A stretch of DNA of 36,022 nucleotides from positions 1 through 36,022 of the forward strand of contig CAMEON010000019.1 of the NCBI GenBank assembly GCA_945929845.1. The letters run 5' to 3'. A program made the translations under genes and the position numbers. Each line of letters opens with the position of its first letter. Positions within the stretch are counted from its first letter, which is position 1. This DNA is from an uncultured Clostridia bacterium (GTDB taxonomy: Bacteria > Bacillota > Clostridia > Oscillospirales > CAG-272). Shown here one piece after another: positions 1 to 8,821 of the stretch. The notes below the pieces were generated by a model that saw only the letters and a list, made by a program, of their open reading frames with translations, did not search any database and was not told where the DNA came from.

Positions 1-60
1 CTAACAGAAAAGAGCGGGAATGACCGCACATGACGCAGGTATGCGAAAGGAGGACAGCCC

Positions 61-699
61 ATGAGTGCCGATGAGAAAGCCGTGCTGTACACCACCCTGG
101 AGCGGGAAGGGGCGGGGGAGTATGAGGAGAAGAGATCCCTCTTCCTCGGCCATGCCGCACCGGTGAAGACAGAGGAGGAGGCCATGGCGTATATCAGAGC
201 TCGGCAGAAGGAATTTGCCGACGCCACGCACAATGTGTGGGCCTACCGTCTGGGGCAGGACACCGCCGCCCGGTACTCCGACGACGGGGAACCCCAGGGC
301 AGCTCCGGCCTGCCCACCCTGGAGGCCATCCGCAAGAGCGGGGCCACCGATGCGGTGGTGGTCATCACCCGGTACTTCGGCGGTACCCTTTTGGGGGTAG
401 GGGGTCTTGTGCGGGCGTACAGCCACACCGCCCGCCTGGCGCTGGAGGATGCCCATGTGATCACCTATGAAAAGTACAGCTTCCTGACCCTTTCCGTGAC
501 CTATGGCGACTACCAGAAGCTGCTCCCGCTCCTGCCCCGCTTCGGTGCCCTGACCGATGGACAGGACTTCTCCGACCGGGTGACGCTGACGCTGGCGGTC
601 AAGGCCACGGTAGCCGGGTCGCTTGCCGCCAGCGTGCGGGAGGCCACCGCCGGGCGGTGCGAACCTGAGGTGACAGGGGAGCGGTTTGATTACAGGTAA
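61..699 (+). CDS. yigZ: YigZ/IMPACT family protein
   Basis: 212-residue protein of the UPF0029/IMPACT family (E. coli YigZ, B. subtilis YvyE). The family hallmark DDGEPQGSSGLP starts at about residue 74, and the second hallmark RYFGGTLLGVGGLVRAY at about residue 104. The C-terminal third corresponds to the DUF1949 ferredoxin-like domain. Length matches the usual 200-215 residues. The ATG is preceded by AGGAGG about 7 nt upstream, which fixes the start. The protein is expected to be cytoplasmic; its molecular role is unsettled (eukaryotic IMPACT acts in translation control via GCN2), so I make no reaction claim. It appears to be monocistronic or the last gene of a unit, since a clear terminator follows at 711-740. 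Confidence 0.93.
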   Translation: MSADEKAVLYTTLEREGAGEYEEKRSLFLGHAAPVKTEEEAMAYIRARQKEFADATHNVWAYRLGQDTAARYSDDGEPQGSSGLPTLEAIRKSGATDAVVVITRYFGGTLLGVGGLVRAYSHTARLALEDAHVITYEKYSFLTLSVTYGDYQKLLPLLPRFGALTDGQDFSDRVTLTLAVKATVAGSLAASVREATAGRCEPEVTGERFDYR

Positions 700-710
700 G
701 GAAACAGCAT

Positions 711-740
711 GGGCGCAGTCCGGACGGGCTGCGCCCTTTT
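711..740 (+). terminator. Rho-independent terminator after yigZ
   Basis: GGGCGCAG (711-718) pairs with CTGCGCCC (729-736) and is followed directly by TTTT. It lies 12 bp after the yigZ stop codon. Confidence 0.8.
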
Positions 741-843
741 GCAAAAATGCAAAAACCCACGAAATTCCTTGAAAAAAGAGAAGTAAAAAGGCTGTTTCAT
801 GCGTATCTTAACGATTGAAGAAGATTGCGGGGAGGTGTGTGAT

Positions 844-1956
844 ATGGCAGATCAGAAACAGCAACAGACGGATCGTCCGATAGATCATCCGATGGACCGT
901 CCGACGGACCGTCCGACGGACCGTCCGACGGACCGCCCGGACGAGACGGTGTCCGAGTGGCTGGCTCGGCGGGAGTCGTTGCTCCTTGGCCCCTATGCCG
1001 CCCGTACGGAAAATTCCCGGGGGCGACAGCGACCCCAGCACACCTCCGCCCTGCGCACCGAGTACCAGCGGGATCGGGACAGGATCATCCACTGCCAGTC
1101 CTTCCGGCGGCTGATGAACAAGACCCAGGTGTTCCTGGCACCGGTGGGGGATCATTACCGCACCCGCCTGACCCACACGCTGGAGGTCAGTCAAATCGCC
1201 CGCACCATGGCAAGGGCTCTGCGTCTGAATGAGGATCTGACCGAGGCCGCCGCCCTGGGTCACGACCTGGGGCATACGCCCTTCGGCCACGCCGGGGAGG
1301 TGGCTCTGCGGGTCTGCTATGACCCGACCTTCGCCCATTACCGCCAGTCCCTGCGGGTGGTGGACAGACTGGAAAATGACGGGCAGGGACTGAACCTGAC
1401 CTGGGAGGTGCGGGATGCCATTGTCAACCACACGGGCAGTCAGCTGGCCTCCACCCTGGAAGGGGTGCTGATCAAGTACGCCGACCGGATCGCCTATATC
1501 AACCACGACATCGACGACGCCTGCCGGGCGGGCATCCTCCGGCCGGAGGACATCCCGGCAGACCTGTGCCGGGTGCTGGGCAACACCCACAGTGCCCGCA
1601 TCAACACCATGGTGTCGGCGGTGGTGGAAGCCAGCGAGGGGAAGCCGGTCATATCCATGACCCCGGAGGTGCAGGACGCCACCGACCGCCTGCGCACCTT
1701 CCTGTTCGAGCGGGTGTACACCAATCCGGTAGCCAAGGGGGAGGAGACAAAAGCCAAGGAGTTGGTCAAGACCCTGTTCGGCTGGTACACCGAGCACCCC
1801 GACCGGATGCCGGCATTGTACCGGCGGCTGATGGAGGAGGGCGAACCGGTGGGGCGGTGCGTCTGCGACTTCATATCCGGCATGACAGACCGCTACGCCA
1901 TCGAGACCTACGAGGAGCTGTTCGTTCCCCGGGTATGGAGGGGACTGCACGAATGA
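844..1956 (+). CDS. dgt: Deoxyguanosinetriphosphate triphosphohydrolase-like HD protein
   Basis: dNTP triphosphohydrolase of the HD superfamily, converting dGTP (or other dNTPs) to the deoxynucleoside and tripolyphosphate. Metal-binding residues are visible: H111 in LTHTLEVSQIAR and H140-D141 in LGHDLGHTPFGHAGE, followed by the family helix with KYADRIAYINHDIDDA. I chose the ATG at 844 (370 aa) because GGGGAGG lies 8 nt upstream; an in-frame ATG at 799 has no ribosome-binding site. Residues about 10-33 are a repetitive, probably disordered Asp-Arg-Pro-Thr stretch coded by 12-bp tandem repeats and are not part of the enzyme fold. The stop codon overlaps the dnaG start (ATGA), so the two are translationally coupled. 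I see no convincing sigma-A promoter in the 103 bp upstream. Confidence 0.93.
   Translation: MADQKQQQTDRPIDHPMDRPTDRPTDRPTDRPDETVSEWLARRESLLLGPYAARTENSRGRQRPQHTSALRTEYQRDRDRIIHCQSFRRLMNKTQVFLAPVGDHYRTRLTHTLEVSQIARTMARALRLNEDLTEAAALGHDLGHTPFGHAGEVALRVCYDPTFAHYRQSLRVVDRLENDGQGLNLTWEVRDAIVNHTGSQLASTLEGVLIKYADRIAYINHDIDDACRAGILRPEDIPADLCRVLGNTHSARINTMVSAVVEASEGKPVISMTPEVQDATDRLRTFLFERVYTNPVAKGEETKAKELVKTLFGWYTEHPDRMPALYRRLMEEGEPVGRCVCDFISGMTDRYAIETYEELFVPRVWRGLHE
871..942 (+). repeat. 12-bp tandem repeat in the dgt N-terminus
   Basis: Six 12-bp units, the central three identical (GACCGTCCGACG at 895-930) and the outer ones diverged. They encode repeated Asp-Arg-Pro-Thr. Unit length is a multiple of three, so copy-number change would alter protein length but not frame. 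Confidence 0.9.
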
Positions 1957-3731
1957 GACTGTCCCGTGAGATCATCGAAGCCATCAAGGATCGGTCGGAC
2001 ATTGTGGATCTGATCGGCTCCTATGTGACCCTCCGGAGGGCCGGCTCCAATTACAACGGGCTGTGCCCCTTCCACAGCGAGAAGACGCCGTCCTTCACAG
2101 TCTTCCCGGACACCCAGAGCTTTTTCTGCTTCGGCTGTGAGGCCGGGGGAGATGCCTTCACCTTTATTATGCGCTCCGAGAACCTGGAATATCCGGAGGC
2201 CGTGGAATTCCTGGCCAGGCGAGCCGGGATCGATCTGCCGGAGGAGGGCGGGGAGGAGAGCGGTCGCCGGGGGATCTCCAGACGGCGGTTGTTTGAAATG
2301 AACCTGGCCGCCGCCCGCTTCTTCCGCCAGTGCCTGTTCGACCCGGTGCTGGGCGCCCCGGCCATGGCGTACCTGCGGGATCAGCGGGGGCTGAAGCCGG
2401 ACATCATCCGTCGCTTTGGCCTGGGGTATGCCCCCAATGACTTTCAGGCACTGTTGCCGGTGCTGAAGCAACAGGGCTACACCGAGGCTGAAATGAAGGA
2501 GGGTTTCCTCTGCGGCATCAGCCAGAGCGGGCGAGCCTATGACTACTTCCGCAACCGCATCATGTTCCCGGTGTTTGACATGGCCGGGAATGTGATCGCC
2601 TTCAGCGGCCGGGACATCGGCGGGGATTCCAAGGCCAAGTACCTCAACTCCTCCGACACCCCCGGCTTCCAGAAGCGCAAGAACCTGTTCGCCCTGAACT
2701 TCGCCAGGAACCACTGCGCCGAGCAGATGATCCTGTGCGAGGGCAACATGGATGTGGTCTCCCTGCACGCCGCCGGATTCGAGAATGCGGTGGCCTCCCT
2801 TGGCACCGCCCTGACGGATGAGCAGGCCAGGCTCATGGCCAAGTACACCAAGCAGGTGGTCATCGCCTACGACGCCGACGCCGCCGGACAGCGGGCCGCC
2901 CAGCGGGCTATGGGCATATTTGAAAAGGTGGGGCTGGATGTGCGGGTGCTGGTGATGCAGGACGCCAAGGACCCGGACGAGTTCATCAAGAAATTCGGAG
3001 CGGATCGCTTCGCCGGACTGCTGAAAAAGAGCCGCACCGGCTTTGAATACAAGCTGAACAGCGTGCTCTCCCGGTACGATGTGGAGAAGCCGGACGAGAA
3101 GATCAAGGCCGCCGAAGAGCTGTGCGGGGTGGTGGCCAGGGTGTATTCCGCCGCCGAGCGGGAGGTATACATCCAGGCGATCTCCCGAAAGCTGGATCTG
3201 CCCGCAGACAGCCTGCGGAAGGATGTGGAGCGGATGATCGCCCACCGGGTGAAGGAGGCTAAGCGGGAGAACGGGCACATGGCCCAGCTTTCCGCCCTGG
3301 GCATCGGGGACAAGATCAATCCGGAGGCGGCGGGCAATGTCCGGGGTGCCGCCGCAGAGGATGCCATCATTGGCCTCTTACTCCTGTACGGCGAGCACCG
3401 CCGGGCGGTGAAAGAGGGAACCATTTCCCTGACCGGGGAGGACTTCATCACCTCCTTCGGTCGCCGTGCCTTCCAGCAGATCATGGCACTGGAGACGGAG
3501 GACGGCGGGTATGACTTCTCCCTTTTGGGTCAGTTCTTCACCCCGGACGAGATGGGACGACTGGCTAAGCTGGAGCAGAACCGCCGGGCTCTGTCGGAGA
3601 ATGGCACTGCCGTTCTGCGGGCGGCGGTGGACACGCTCCGGGAGGAGAAACAGCGGCAGGGCGGACAGGACGCCACACCGCTGGAGGACATAGGCCGTCT
3701 GCTGGCCGAGAAAAGAAAGCAGAAAAAGTAG
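1953..3731 (+). CDS. dnaG: DNA primase
   Basis: 592-residue bacterial primase that makes RNA primers for the replication fork and works with the DnaB helicase. The N-terminal CHC2 zinc finger uses C38, H41, C59 and C62. The RNA-polymerase/TOPRIM core follows, with the acidic motifs EGNMD (E263) and DADAAG (D307, D309). The C-terminal 170 or so residues correspond to the DnaB-binding helical region. The start is the ATG whose last two bases begin the dgt stop codon (ATGA at 1953-1956); GGAGGGG lies about 9 nt upstream. The open frame continues upstream into dgt, but homology begins at MRLSREIIEAIKDRSDIV, as expected for DnaG. It is followed by rpoD after 65 bp, the common clostridial order. 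Confidence 0.97.
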   Translation: MRLSREIIEAIKDRSDIVDLIGSYVTLRRAGSNYNGLCPFHSEKTPSFTVFPDTQSFFCFGCEAGGDAFTFIMRSENLEYPEAVEFLARRAGIDLPEEGGEESGRRGISRRRLFEMNLAAARFFRQCLFDPVLGAPAMAYLRDQRGLKPDIIRRFGLGYAPNDFQALLPVLKQQGYTEAEMKEGFLCGISQSGRAYDYFRNRIMFPVFDMAGNVIAFSGRDIGGDSKAKYLNSSDTPGFQKRKNLFALNFARNHCAEQMILCEGNMDVVSLHAAGFENAVASLGTALTDEQARLMAKYTKQVVIAYDADAAGQRAAQRAMGIFEKVGLDVRVLVMQDAKDPDEFIKKFGADRFAGLLKKSRTGFEYKLNSVLSRYDVEKPDEKIKAAEELCGVVARVYSAAEREVYIQAISRKLDLPADSLRKDVERMIAHRVKEAKRENGHMAQLSALGIGDKINPEAAGNVRGAAAEDAIIGLLLLYGEHRRAVKEGTISLTGEDFITSFGRRAFQQIMALETEDGGYDFSLLGQFFTPDEMGRLAKLEQNRRALSENGTAVLRAAVDTLREEKQRQGGQDATPLEDIGRLLAEKRKQKK

Positions 3732-3744
3732 GATAATAAACGAA

Positions 3745-3762
3745 ATGTTTATTTATAAACAT
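3745..3762. promoter_or_regulatory. AT-rich inverted repeat upstream of rpoD
   Basis: ATGTTTAT (3745-3752) and ATAAACAT (3755-3762) form a perfect 8-bp inverted repeat with a 2-nt centre in the 65-bp dnaG-rpoD gap. It could be an operator or a weak hairpin. No sigma-A promoter with good spacing was found in this gap, so rpoD may depend on transcription from upstream. Confidence 0.35.
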
Positions 3763-3796
3763 AATGTTGAAAAAATAGAAAGGCGAAAACAAAAAC

Positions 3797-5077
3797 ATGA
3801 GTATTGAACTGAACGACAACGATATGCCGGATCTGAGCCGGTTTGAACTGCCAGAGGACGGTTTGGACGGTTGTGTGGATGACGATCTGGATCTGCCTCT
3901 GGGGGGTTCTGAAACCGAGTCTGAGGCGGCCGCCGATAAGGCCGCTGTGGCTGCACAGAAGAAGACGACTGCCCCCAAGAAGAAGGGGGAGACGGATCCG
4001 GATAAGGAAAAGAAGAGCCGCATGGAGGATCTGATCGCCAAAGGCAAACGAGGTGCCCTGTCGGATTCGGATCTGGACGAGGCCATGGAGGAGATGGGCT
4101 ACGACATAGACCGCATCGACAGCTTCTATGAGTCCCTGGAGGGCAACCTGCCCGGCAATATCCCCACCGCCGAGATGGACGAGATCGAGAACGAGGTGGA
4201 GCAATTCGGCTCCGGGGAGAATATGCAGCGTATCCTGGATCAGGAGGGGCTGGTGGATGACCCGGTGCGGCTGTACCTGAGGGAGATCGGCAAGGTGAAG
4301 CTCCTGGGCAACGAGGAGGAGCTGGAGCTGGCCCAGAAGATGGTCAACGGGGATGAGGATGCCAAGAAGAAGCTGGTGGAGGCCAACCTCCGCCTGGTGG
4401 TCAGCATCGCCAAGCGGTATGTGGGCCGGGGAATGTACTTCCTGGATCTGATCCAGGAGGGCAACCTGGGACTGATGAAGGCGGTGGACAAGTTCGACTA
4501 CACCAAGGGTTATAAATTCTCCACCTATGCCACCTGGTGGATCCGCCAGGCCATTACCCGGGCCATTGCCGACCAGGCACGCACCATACGGATCCCTGTC
4601 CACATGGTGGAGACCATCCACAAGGTGTCCCGCTACTCCCGGCAGATGCTCCAGGAGCTGGGCCGTGAGCCTACCGCCGAGGAGGTGGGGGAGAAGATGG
4701 GCATGAGCGCCGAGAAGGTGCGGGAGATCATGAAGATCGCCCAGGACCCGGTGTCTCTGGAGACGCCGATCGGTGAGGAGGAGGACAGCCACCTGGGTGA
4801 CTTCATACAGGACGAGGATACCCCCGCCCCGGCGGATGCCGCCTCCCAGACCATCCTGCGGGAGGTCATTGAGCGGGAACTGCACACCCTGACCCCCCGG
4901 GAGGAGCATGTGATCAAGCTCCGCTTCGGCCTGTACGACGGTCGCACCCGCACCCTGGAGGAAGTAGGCAAGGAGTTTGACATCACCAGGGAGCGCATCC
5001 GCCAGATCGAGGCCAAGGCTCTGCGGAAGCTCCGCCATCCCAGCCGTGCCCGGCATCTGAAGGGCTTCCTGGACTGA
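3797..5077 (+). CDS. rpoD: RNA polymerase primary sigma factor (SigA/RpoD)
   Basis: 426-residue group 1 sigma-70 factor that directs RNA polymerase to housekeeping promoters. Region 1.1 lies at about residues 70-120 ([20 protein letters not shown]), after an acidic and then Lys-rich N-terminal stretch. Region 1.2 starts near residue 154 ([13 protein letters not shown]). Region 2, including the -10-recognition and melting segment [19 protein letters not shown], spans about 195-265. Region 3 follows, and region 4.2 ends the protein with the helix-turn-helix [20 protein letters not shown], which reads the -35 box. The ribosome-binding site is weak (AAAGG about 12 nt upstream). The many TTGACA-N17-TATAAT promoters in this window match what this sigma should recognise. 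Confidence 0.97.
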   Translation: MSIELNDNDMPDLSRFELPEDGLDGCVDDDLDLPLGGSETESEAAADKAAVAAQKKTTAPKKKGETDPDKEKKSRMEDLIAKGKRGALSDSDLDEAMEEMGYDIDRIDSFYESLEGNLPGNIPTAEMDEIENEVEQFGSGENMQRILDQEGLVDDPVRLYLREIGKVKLLGNEEELELAQKMVNGDEDAKKKLVEANLRLVVSIAKRYVGRGMYFLDLIQEGNLGLMKAVDKFDYTKGYKFSTYATWWIRQAITRAIADQARTIRIPVHMVETIHKVSRYSRQMLQELGREPTAEEVGEKMGMSAEKVREIMKIAQDPVSLETPIGEEEDSHLGDFIQDEDTPAPADAASQTILREVIERELHTLTPREEHVIKLRFGLYDGRTRTLEEVGKEFDITRERIRQIEAKALRKLRHPSRARHLKGFLD

Positions 5078-5182
5078 AAAAGGGGCGCAGGGGGTACCCC
5101 GGTCAGGGGGCTGTTCTGCCGTATCCCGGCGGCTCGGAAGGCAAATTTTTCGTTGTTTTGCAAAAATTTTGGGGCGTGAAAA

Positions 5183-5233
5183 CAGGCAAAACGACCAAGA
5201 ATGATGTCAGAGCGCACAATCTTGATTTGCCTG
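5183..5233. other. Intergenic inverted repeat between rpoD and the large lipoprotein
   Basis: The 383-bp gap 5078-5460 holds no gene. CAGGCAAA (5183-5190) and TTTGCCTG (5226-5233) are perfect complements, with a second inner pair CAAGA/TCTTG. A further imperfect A/T inverted repeat (AAATTTTT/AAAAATTT) lies near 5143-5169 and could serve as a rpoD terminator. The role is unknown; a terminator, operator or small structured RNA are all possible. Confidence 0.35.
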
Positions 5234-5333
5234 ATTTGTGCATTATATATCAAAAATGACCCGGGTCTGCACCGGGAAAATCGCTCTCGCAAACGGATTT
5301 TTAAAGGCTTCCCGAAGTGTTCATAATTTTATC

Positions 5334-5362
5334 TTGACATATTCACAAAATTAGTGTAAAAT
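5334..5362 (+). promoter_or_regulatory. Sigma-A promoter of the large lipoprotein
   Basis: TTGACA (5334-5339), 17-bp spacer, TAAAAT (5357-5362). It lies about 100 bp before the start codon, leaving a leader of roughly 90 nt. Confidence 0.85.
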
Positions 5363-5460
5363 GTAGGGGTATAAGCATCGGTTTGGCCAATCGTCCGCCG
5401 TTTGCTGTTTGCCCGCCGGGCGGCCGGCACGCCATTGTTGAGAGGGAGGAGTACCTATTT

Positions 5461-7992
5461 ATGTCCAAGAAGAGATTGATATGCCTGGTGATCTGCTTTG
5501 CCATGCTGTTGCCCTGCATCCTGACCGGTTGTAACACCACGAAGACGGATGAGGAAGAAGGCGATGCAGTGGATAACTCTGCGAAGACCATCACCATGTG
5601 GGTGATGACCTCGGAGGATACCACAGAGCAGGCCAAAAAGCTGGTGAACGAGGCATTTACCAAGATCACCAAATCCCTGTACAAGACCAATGTGGTCATC
5701 AAGTTCTGCACAGAGGATGAATACTACGCCAAGCTGGAGGGCTGTATCAATGCCCTGCAGGCGGAAGAGCAATTGAAGGAACAGGCAGAAAAGGAACTCC
5801 GTATGTACCTCAAGGCCCATAAGGGCGAGGATGGCAAGACCACAGCCCAGTTGACGGCTGACTTCTATGCCGCTCACCCTGAGTACGCCAAGTTCTACCA
5901 GGTGGAAGAGGAGGAGGACGAGGATCTTCCCGAGACGGAGGAGGAGACCATCCTCAACGAGTACGGCATCGCCGAGATCAAGTATCCCGATGAGAAGGAA
6001 AATCAGGTGGATATTTTCTACATCTCCGGCTATGACAAGTACATGGAGTACTACAATAACGAGTGGCTGTCTTCCCTGAGCGAGGAGCTTTCTGCCGCTT
6101 CCCGGAAGCTGACCGACTATATTTCCCCCTCCCTGCTGAACGGTGTTCAGATCGACGGCGGTGTGTATGCCATCCCCAACAATGTGCCCATCGGCAACTA
6201 TACATACATGATGGTGGATAAGGCTCTGTTCGATGAGTACTACAACAAGATCGACGGCGTGTCCAATGTGACGGATCTCTCCGTGTTCCTCAATGATATG
6301 AAGAACCGCAACGGCGACCTGTCTCCGGACGACCCCAATTATGTGGTGCCCCTGGCCTCCAGCTTTGAGGAATGCCTCAAGATGCTGGTCTGGTACTGGG
6401 ATCTGGACTACAACGACCTGTCGGTGTATGATACCTACTACGACGAGGAAAGAGGTCGTAGCTATGTGCTGTACAAGCAGTATACCACAAAGGTAACAGA
6501 GCAAGTCACCGATAAGGATGGCAATACCTCTGAGGTTGAGAAGACCGTGACCCGTGTGGTGCCCAGCGTGGTGGCCAACATGGTCTACAAGACCAACGAG
6601 GACGGCCAGTTCGTGGATAAGGACGGCAATGTGCTGAACTACCGCTACCTGTTTGACGAGGAAGGCGGCTGGATGAAGAACACCAAGGGTAGCTACGAGT
6701 ACAGCGCAGACCTGGCCGGGGCTATGTACCTGGTGGACGAGGACGGCATGCCTGTGACCCCCGAAAACGACAAGCGTATTATCCTTACCAGCGCCATCGA
6801 GCAGGAGCCTGTCCGGGATGAGGACGGCGGCTTCCTCCGGGACGAGGACGGCAATGTCGTGTATGGGGATAAGTACGATGACGACGGCAATCCCGTGCCC
6901 GCCGTTCACGAGAACCATGCGTACATCTGGGATGAGACCGTTGCTACCTCCGTGGATGCTGACGGTAACCCCAGAGCCACCTACAACTACTCCTACAGCC
7001 AGGATTCTGATTTCTCCATCCTGGGCGCACTGAAGACGGATGCGGCTACCCGTACCCGTGGCGGTATCAATCTGAACTTTACCAGCCTGTTCACTGATTC
7101 CTCGTACAGGGAGCTGTATGGAACCCTGATGAACTACGCATATCAGAATTACTACGGAGAGCCTCAGGAAGGACAGCTTTCCGCCGTGTCCTTTGTGAAG
7201 GGTGACTCCCGGATCAAGCAGGAGTATGAGGAGAACGGCGTGTATGTGGATCCGGACACCGGTCGTTCCTACTATGTGATCATTGCAGAGTATCCGGAGG
7301 CCAGCGAGACAGAATTGTACGGCAATATGTTCGCTGTGTATTCCGGCAGTCCATACCTGGCCAGATCCATGGAGATCGTCACCCGGTTGAATACCAACAG
7401 CGAGCTGCGGAATCTGCTTCAGTACGGTCTTCTGGGTCAGCATTACGAAGTGAACGAGGATGGAACCGCCCACCTGCTGACCAGCCCGGAGAGCGAGTAC
7501 GGCACCTACCGGATGGACATCAGAAAGACCGGTAACTGCTTCATCGCAAGACCGTCCGAGGAAGACGGCCCGGATGCATGGAAATATGCCAAAATTCAGA
7601 ATAACGACTCTCTGATCAACCCGCTCCTGGGCTTTGACTTCAACACAGAGATGAAGGACAGTGAGTATGACCTGGATGTAGCCCTGATCAATCATATCAA
7701 GGAGCTGAATGGGGAGGCTCTGGCTTTGATCCAGGAATGCAACAATCTGGATGAGTTGACGGAATTGATGGGCAACGACGAGGACGGCTTCAAGCGTATC
7801 TATTCCAACAGCGCTGGTGATGTGAAGCTGACCAAGGCTATGAACGGAAGTTACGATCCAAACCAGCCCTTGGGGCCGGAGGTTCCGGATCAGCAGGCAG
7901 ACACCAGCGGAGCCAGCCCCTTCACGGTGTATAATGCTTGGCTGAACCGTTACGGTTATGCGGCAACCAAGGCAGATGATACAAAGAGCTAA
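5461..7992 (+). CDS. Large extracellular solute-binding-like lipoprotein
   Basis: 843-residue secreted lipoprotein. The signal peptide ends in the lipobox LTGC, with lipidated Cys at residue 24. The mature start (TITMWVMTSEDTTEQA) and the segment with IDGGVYAIPNNVPIGNYTYMMVDKALF resemble family 1 (sugar-type) ABC solute-binding proteins, but the protein is about twice their usual length. Between about residues 350 and 515 lies an inserted Asp/Gly-rich region with repeated D-x-D-G-N/G motifs. No permease or ATPase gene is adjacent, so it is an orphan binding protein or a surface protein derived from one; the ligand is unknown. The start at 5461 has GGGAGGAG about 10 nt upstream and gives a proper signal peptide; the open frame extends further upstream without support. 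The stop codon coincides with the start of a truncated family 2 repeat. Confidence 0.8.
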   Translation: MSKKRLICLVICFAMLLPCILTGCNTTKTDEEEGDAVDNSAKTITMWVMTSEDTTEQAKKLVNEAFTKITKSLYKTNVVIKFCTEDEYYAKLEGCINALQAEEQLKEQAEKELRMYLKAHKGEDGKTTAQLTADFYAAHPEYAKFYQVEEEEDEDLPETEEETILNEYGIAEIKYPDEKENQVDIFYISGYDKYMEYYNNEWLSSLSEELSAASRKLTDYISPSLLNGVQIDGGVYAIPNNVPIGNYTYMMVDKALFDEYYNKIDGVSNVTDLSVFLNDMKNRNGDLSPDDPNYVVPLASSFEECLKMLVWYWDLDYNDLSVYDTYYDEERGRSYVLYKQYTTKVTEQVTDKDGNTSEVEKTVTRVVPSVVANMVYKTNEDGQFVDKDGNVLNYRYLFDEEGGWMKNTKGSYEYSADLAGAMYLVDEDGMPVTPENDKRIILTSAIEQEPVRDEDGGFLRDEDGNVVYGDKYDDDGNPVPAVHENHAYIWDETVATSVDADGNPRATYNYSYSQDSDFSILGALKTDAATRTRGGINLNFTSLFTDSSYRELYGTLMNYAYQNYYGEPQEGQLSAVSFVKGDSRIKQEYEENGVYVDPDTGRSYYVIIAEYPEASETELYGNMFAVYSGSPYLARSMEIVTRLNTNSELRNLLQYGLLGQHYEVNEDGTAHLLTSPESEYGTYRMDIRKTGNCFIARPSEEDGPDAWKYAKIQNNDSLINPLLGFDFNTEMKDSEYDLDVALINHIKELNGEALALIQECNNLDELTELMGNDEDGFKRIYSNSAGDVKLTKAMNGSYDPNQPLGPEVPDQQADTSGASPFTVYNAWLNRYGYAATKADDTKS

Positions 7993-8034
7993 GGAACCGC
8001 CGATTGATTCGGCGGAACATCTCCGGCACATCTG
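7990..8034 (+). repeat. Truncated family 2 repeat at the lipoprotein stop codon
   Basis: The first 45 bp of the family 2 element (TAAGGAACCGCCGATTGATT, then CGGCGG and ACATCTCCGGCACATCT) match the left ends of the copies at 22876 and 24190 (reverse). The TAA of the element is the stop codon of the lipoprotein gene. The rest of the element is missing. Confidence 0.65.
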
Positions 8035-8057
8035 ACGGATCTCTTTGGAAGAAATAA

Positions 8058-8096
8058 GGAAAAGGCACCCACTTCTTTTGTGTGGGCGCCTTTTCC
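8058..8096. terminator. Strong stem-loop between the lipoprotein and HAD genes
   Basis: The 15-nt arms 8058-8072 and 8082-8096 pair with a single A/C mismatch around a 9-nt loop. The arms carry AAAA/TTTT, so the U-run lies in the stem. It probably terminates the lipoprotein transcript. Confidence 0.6.
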
Positions 8097-8128
8097 CGTA
8101 TATGAAGGCAATACTGGAAGGTACAGGA

Positions 8129-8803
8129 ATGACAGACGCAAGGCAAAAAAGCAGAAAAGGAAAGTATACACACATCGTGTGGGATTTCAATGGGACGGTG
8201 CTGGACGATGTAGAATTGGGCATTCGCTGTGTGAATGAAATGCTGGAAAAGAGGGGGTTGACCCCCATTCCGGATGCGGCGGCCTATCGGGAGATATTCA
8301 GGTTCCCGATCATTGCGTACTACCGTTCCCTGGGCTTTAACTTTGATAAGGAAGATTACTACACCGTGCTGGCTCCGGAATGGGTGGCGCATTACCTGGC
8401 CGGGGAAGGGCAGTGCCCCATGATGCCGGGGGTGAGAGAGACACTGGAGAAGATCAAGCGGGCGGGGATCGTGCAGGTGATGATCTCTGCCACGGAGGTG
8501 AACCAACTGCTGAACCAGTTGAACCGCCTGGGGATCAGGGATCACTTTGAGGAAATTCTGGGGCTGGACAATATCCACGCAGGCAGTAAGCGGGAGGTAG
8601 CTCAGGATTGGGCCGGGCGGCACCCGGATGCGGTGCCTCTGTTCGTAGGGGACACCGTTCATGATGCGGAAGTGGCTGATGCCGTGGGAGTGGACTGTGT
8701 ACTGTACACAGGAGGCCACCAATCAGAAAAGCGGCTTTCCCAGTTGGGAAAACCGCTGATACACAGGATCCCGGAGCTTCCGGCATACCTGGGCATTGAG
8801 TAA
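8129..8803 (+). CDS. HAD-superfamily hydrolase (phosphoglycolate phosphatase-like)
   Basis: 224-residue cytoplasmic HAD-family phosphatase-like protein. Motif I is DFNGTVLDD with the nucleophile D19; the usual second Asp (acid/base) is Asn at position 21. Motif II is the Ser in VMISATE, motif III the Lys in AGSKREVA, and motif IV GDTVHDAEVA. A helical cap lies between motifs I and II, as in the PGP/beta-phosphoglucomutase group. The substrate is not predictable. The ATG at 8129 has GGAAGG about 8 nt upstream; an upstream in-frame ATG at 8102 lacks one. The gene is convergent with the SH3 lipoprotein, with 18 bp between the two stops and no separate terminator visible. Confidence 0.82.
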   Translation: MTDARQKSRKGKYTHIVWDFNGTVLDDVELGIRCVNEMLEKRGLTPIPDAAAYREIFRFPIIAYYRSLGFNFDKEDYYTVLAPEWVAHYLAGEGQCPMMPGVRETLEKIKRAGIVQVMISATEVNQLLNQLNRLGIRDHFEEILGLDNIHAGSKREVAQDWAGRHPDAVPLFVGDTVHDAEVADAVGVDCVLYTGGHQSEKRLSQLGKPLIHRIPELPAYLGIE

Positions 8804-8821
8804 TGGAAGGCAGTCAGGCTG

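Noticed and set aside
799-843. Start of dgt at 799
   Set aside because: No ribosome-binding site there, whereas GGGGAGG precedes the ATG at 844.
1566-1952. Upstream extension of the dnaG reading frame
   Set aside because: It overlaps the dgt coding region in another frame; the ATGA overlap with a ribosome-binding site marks the true start.
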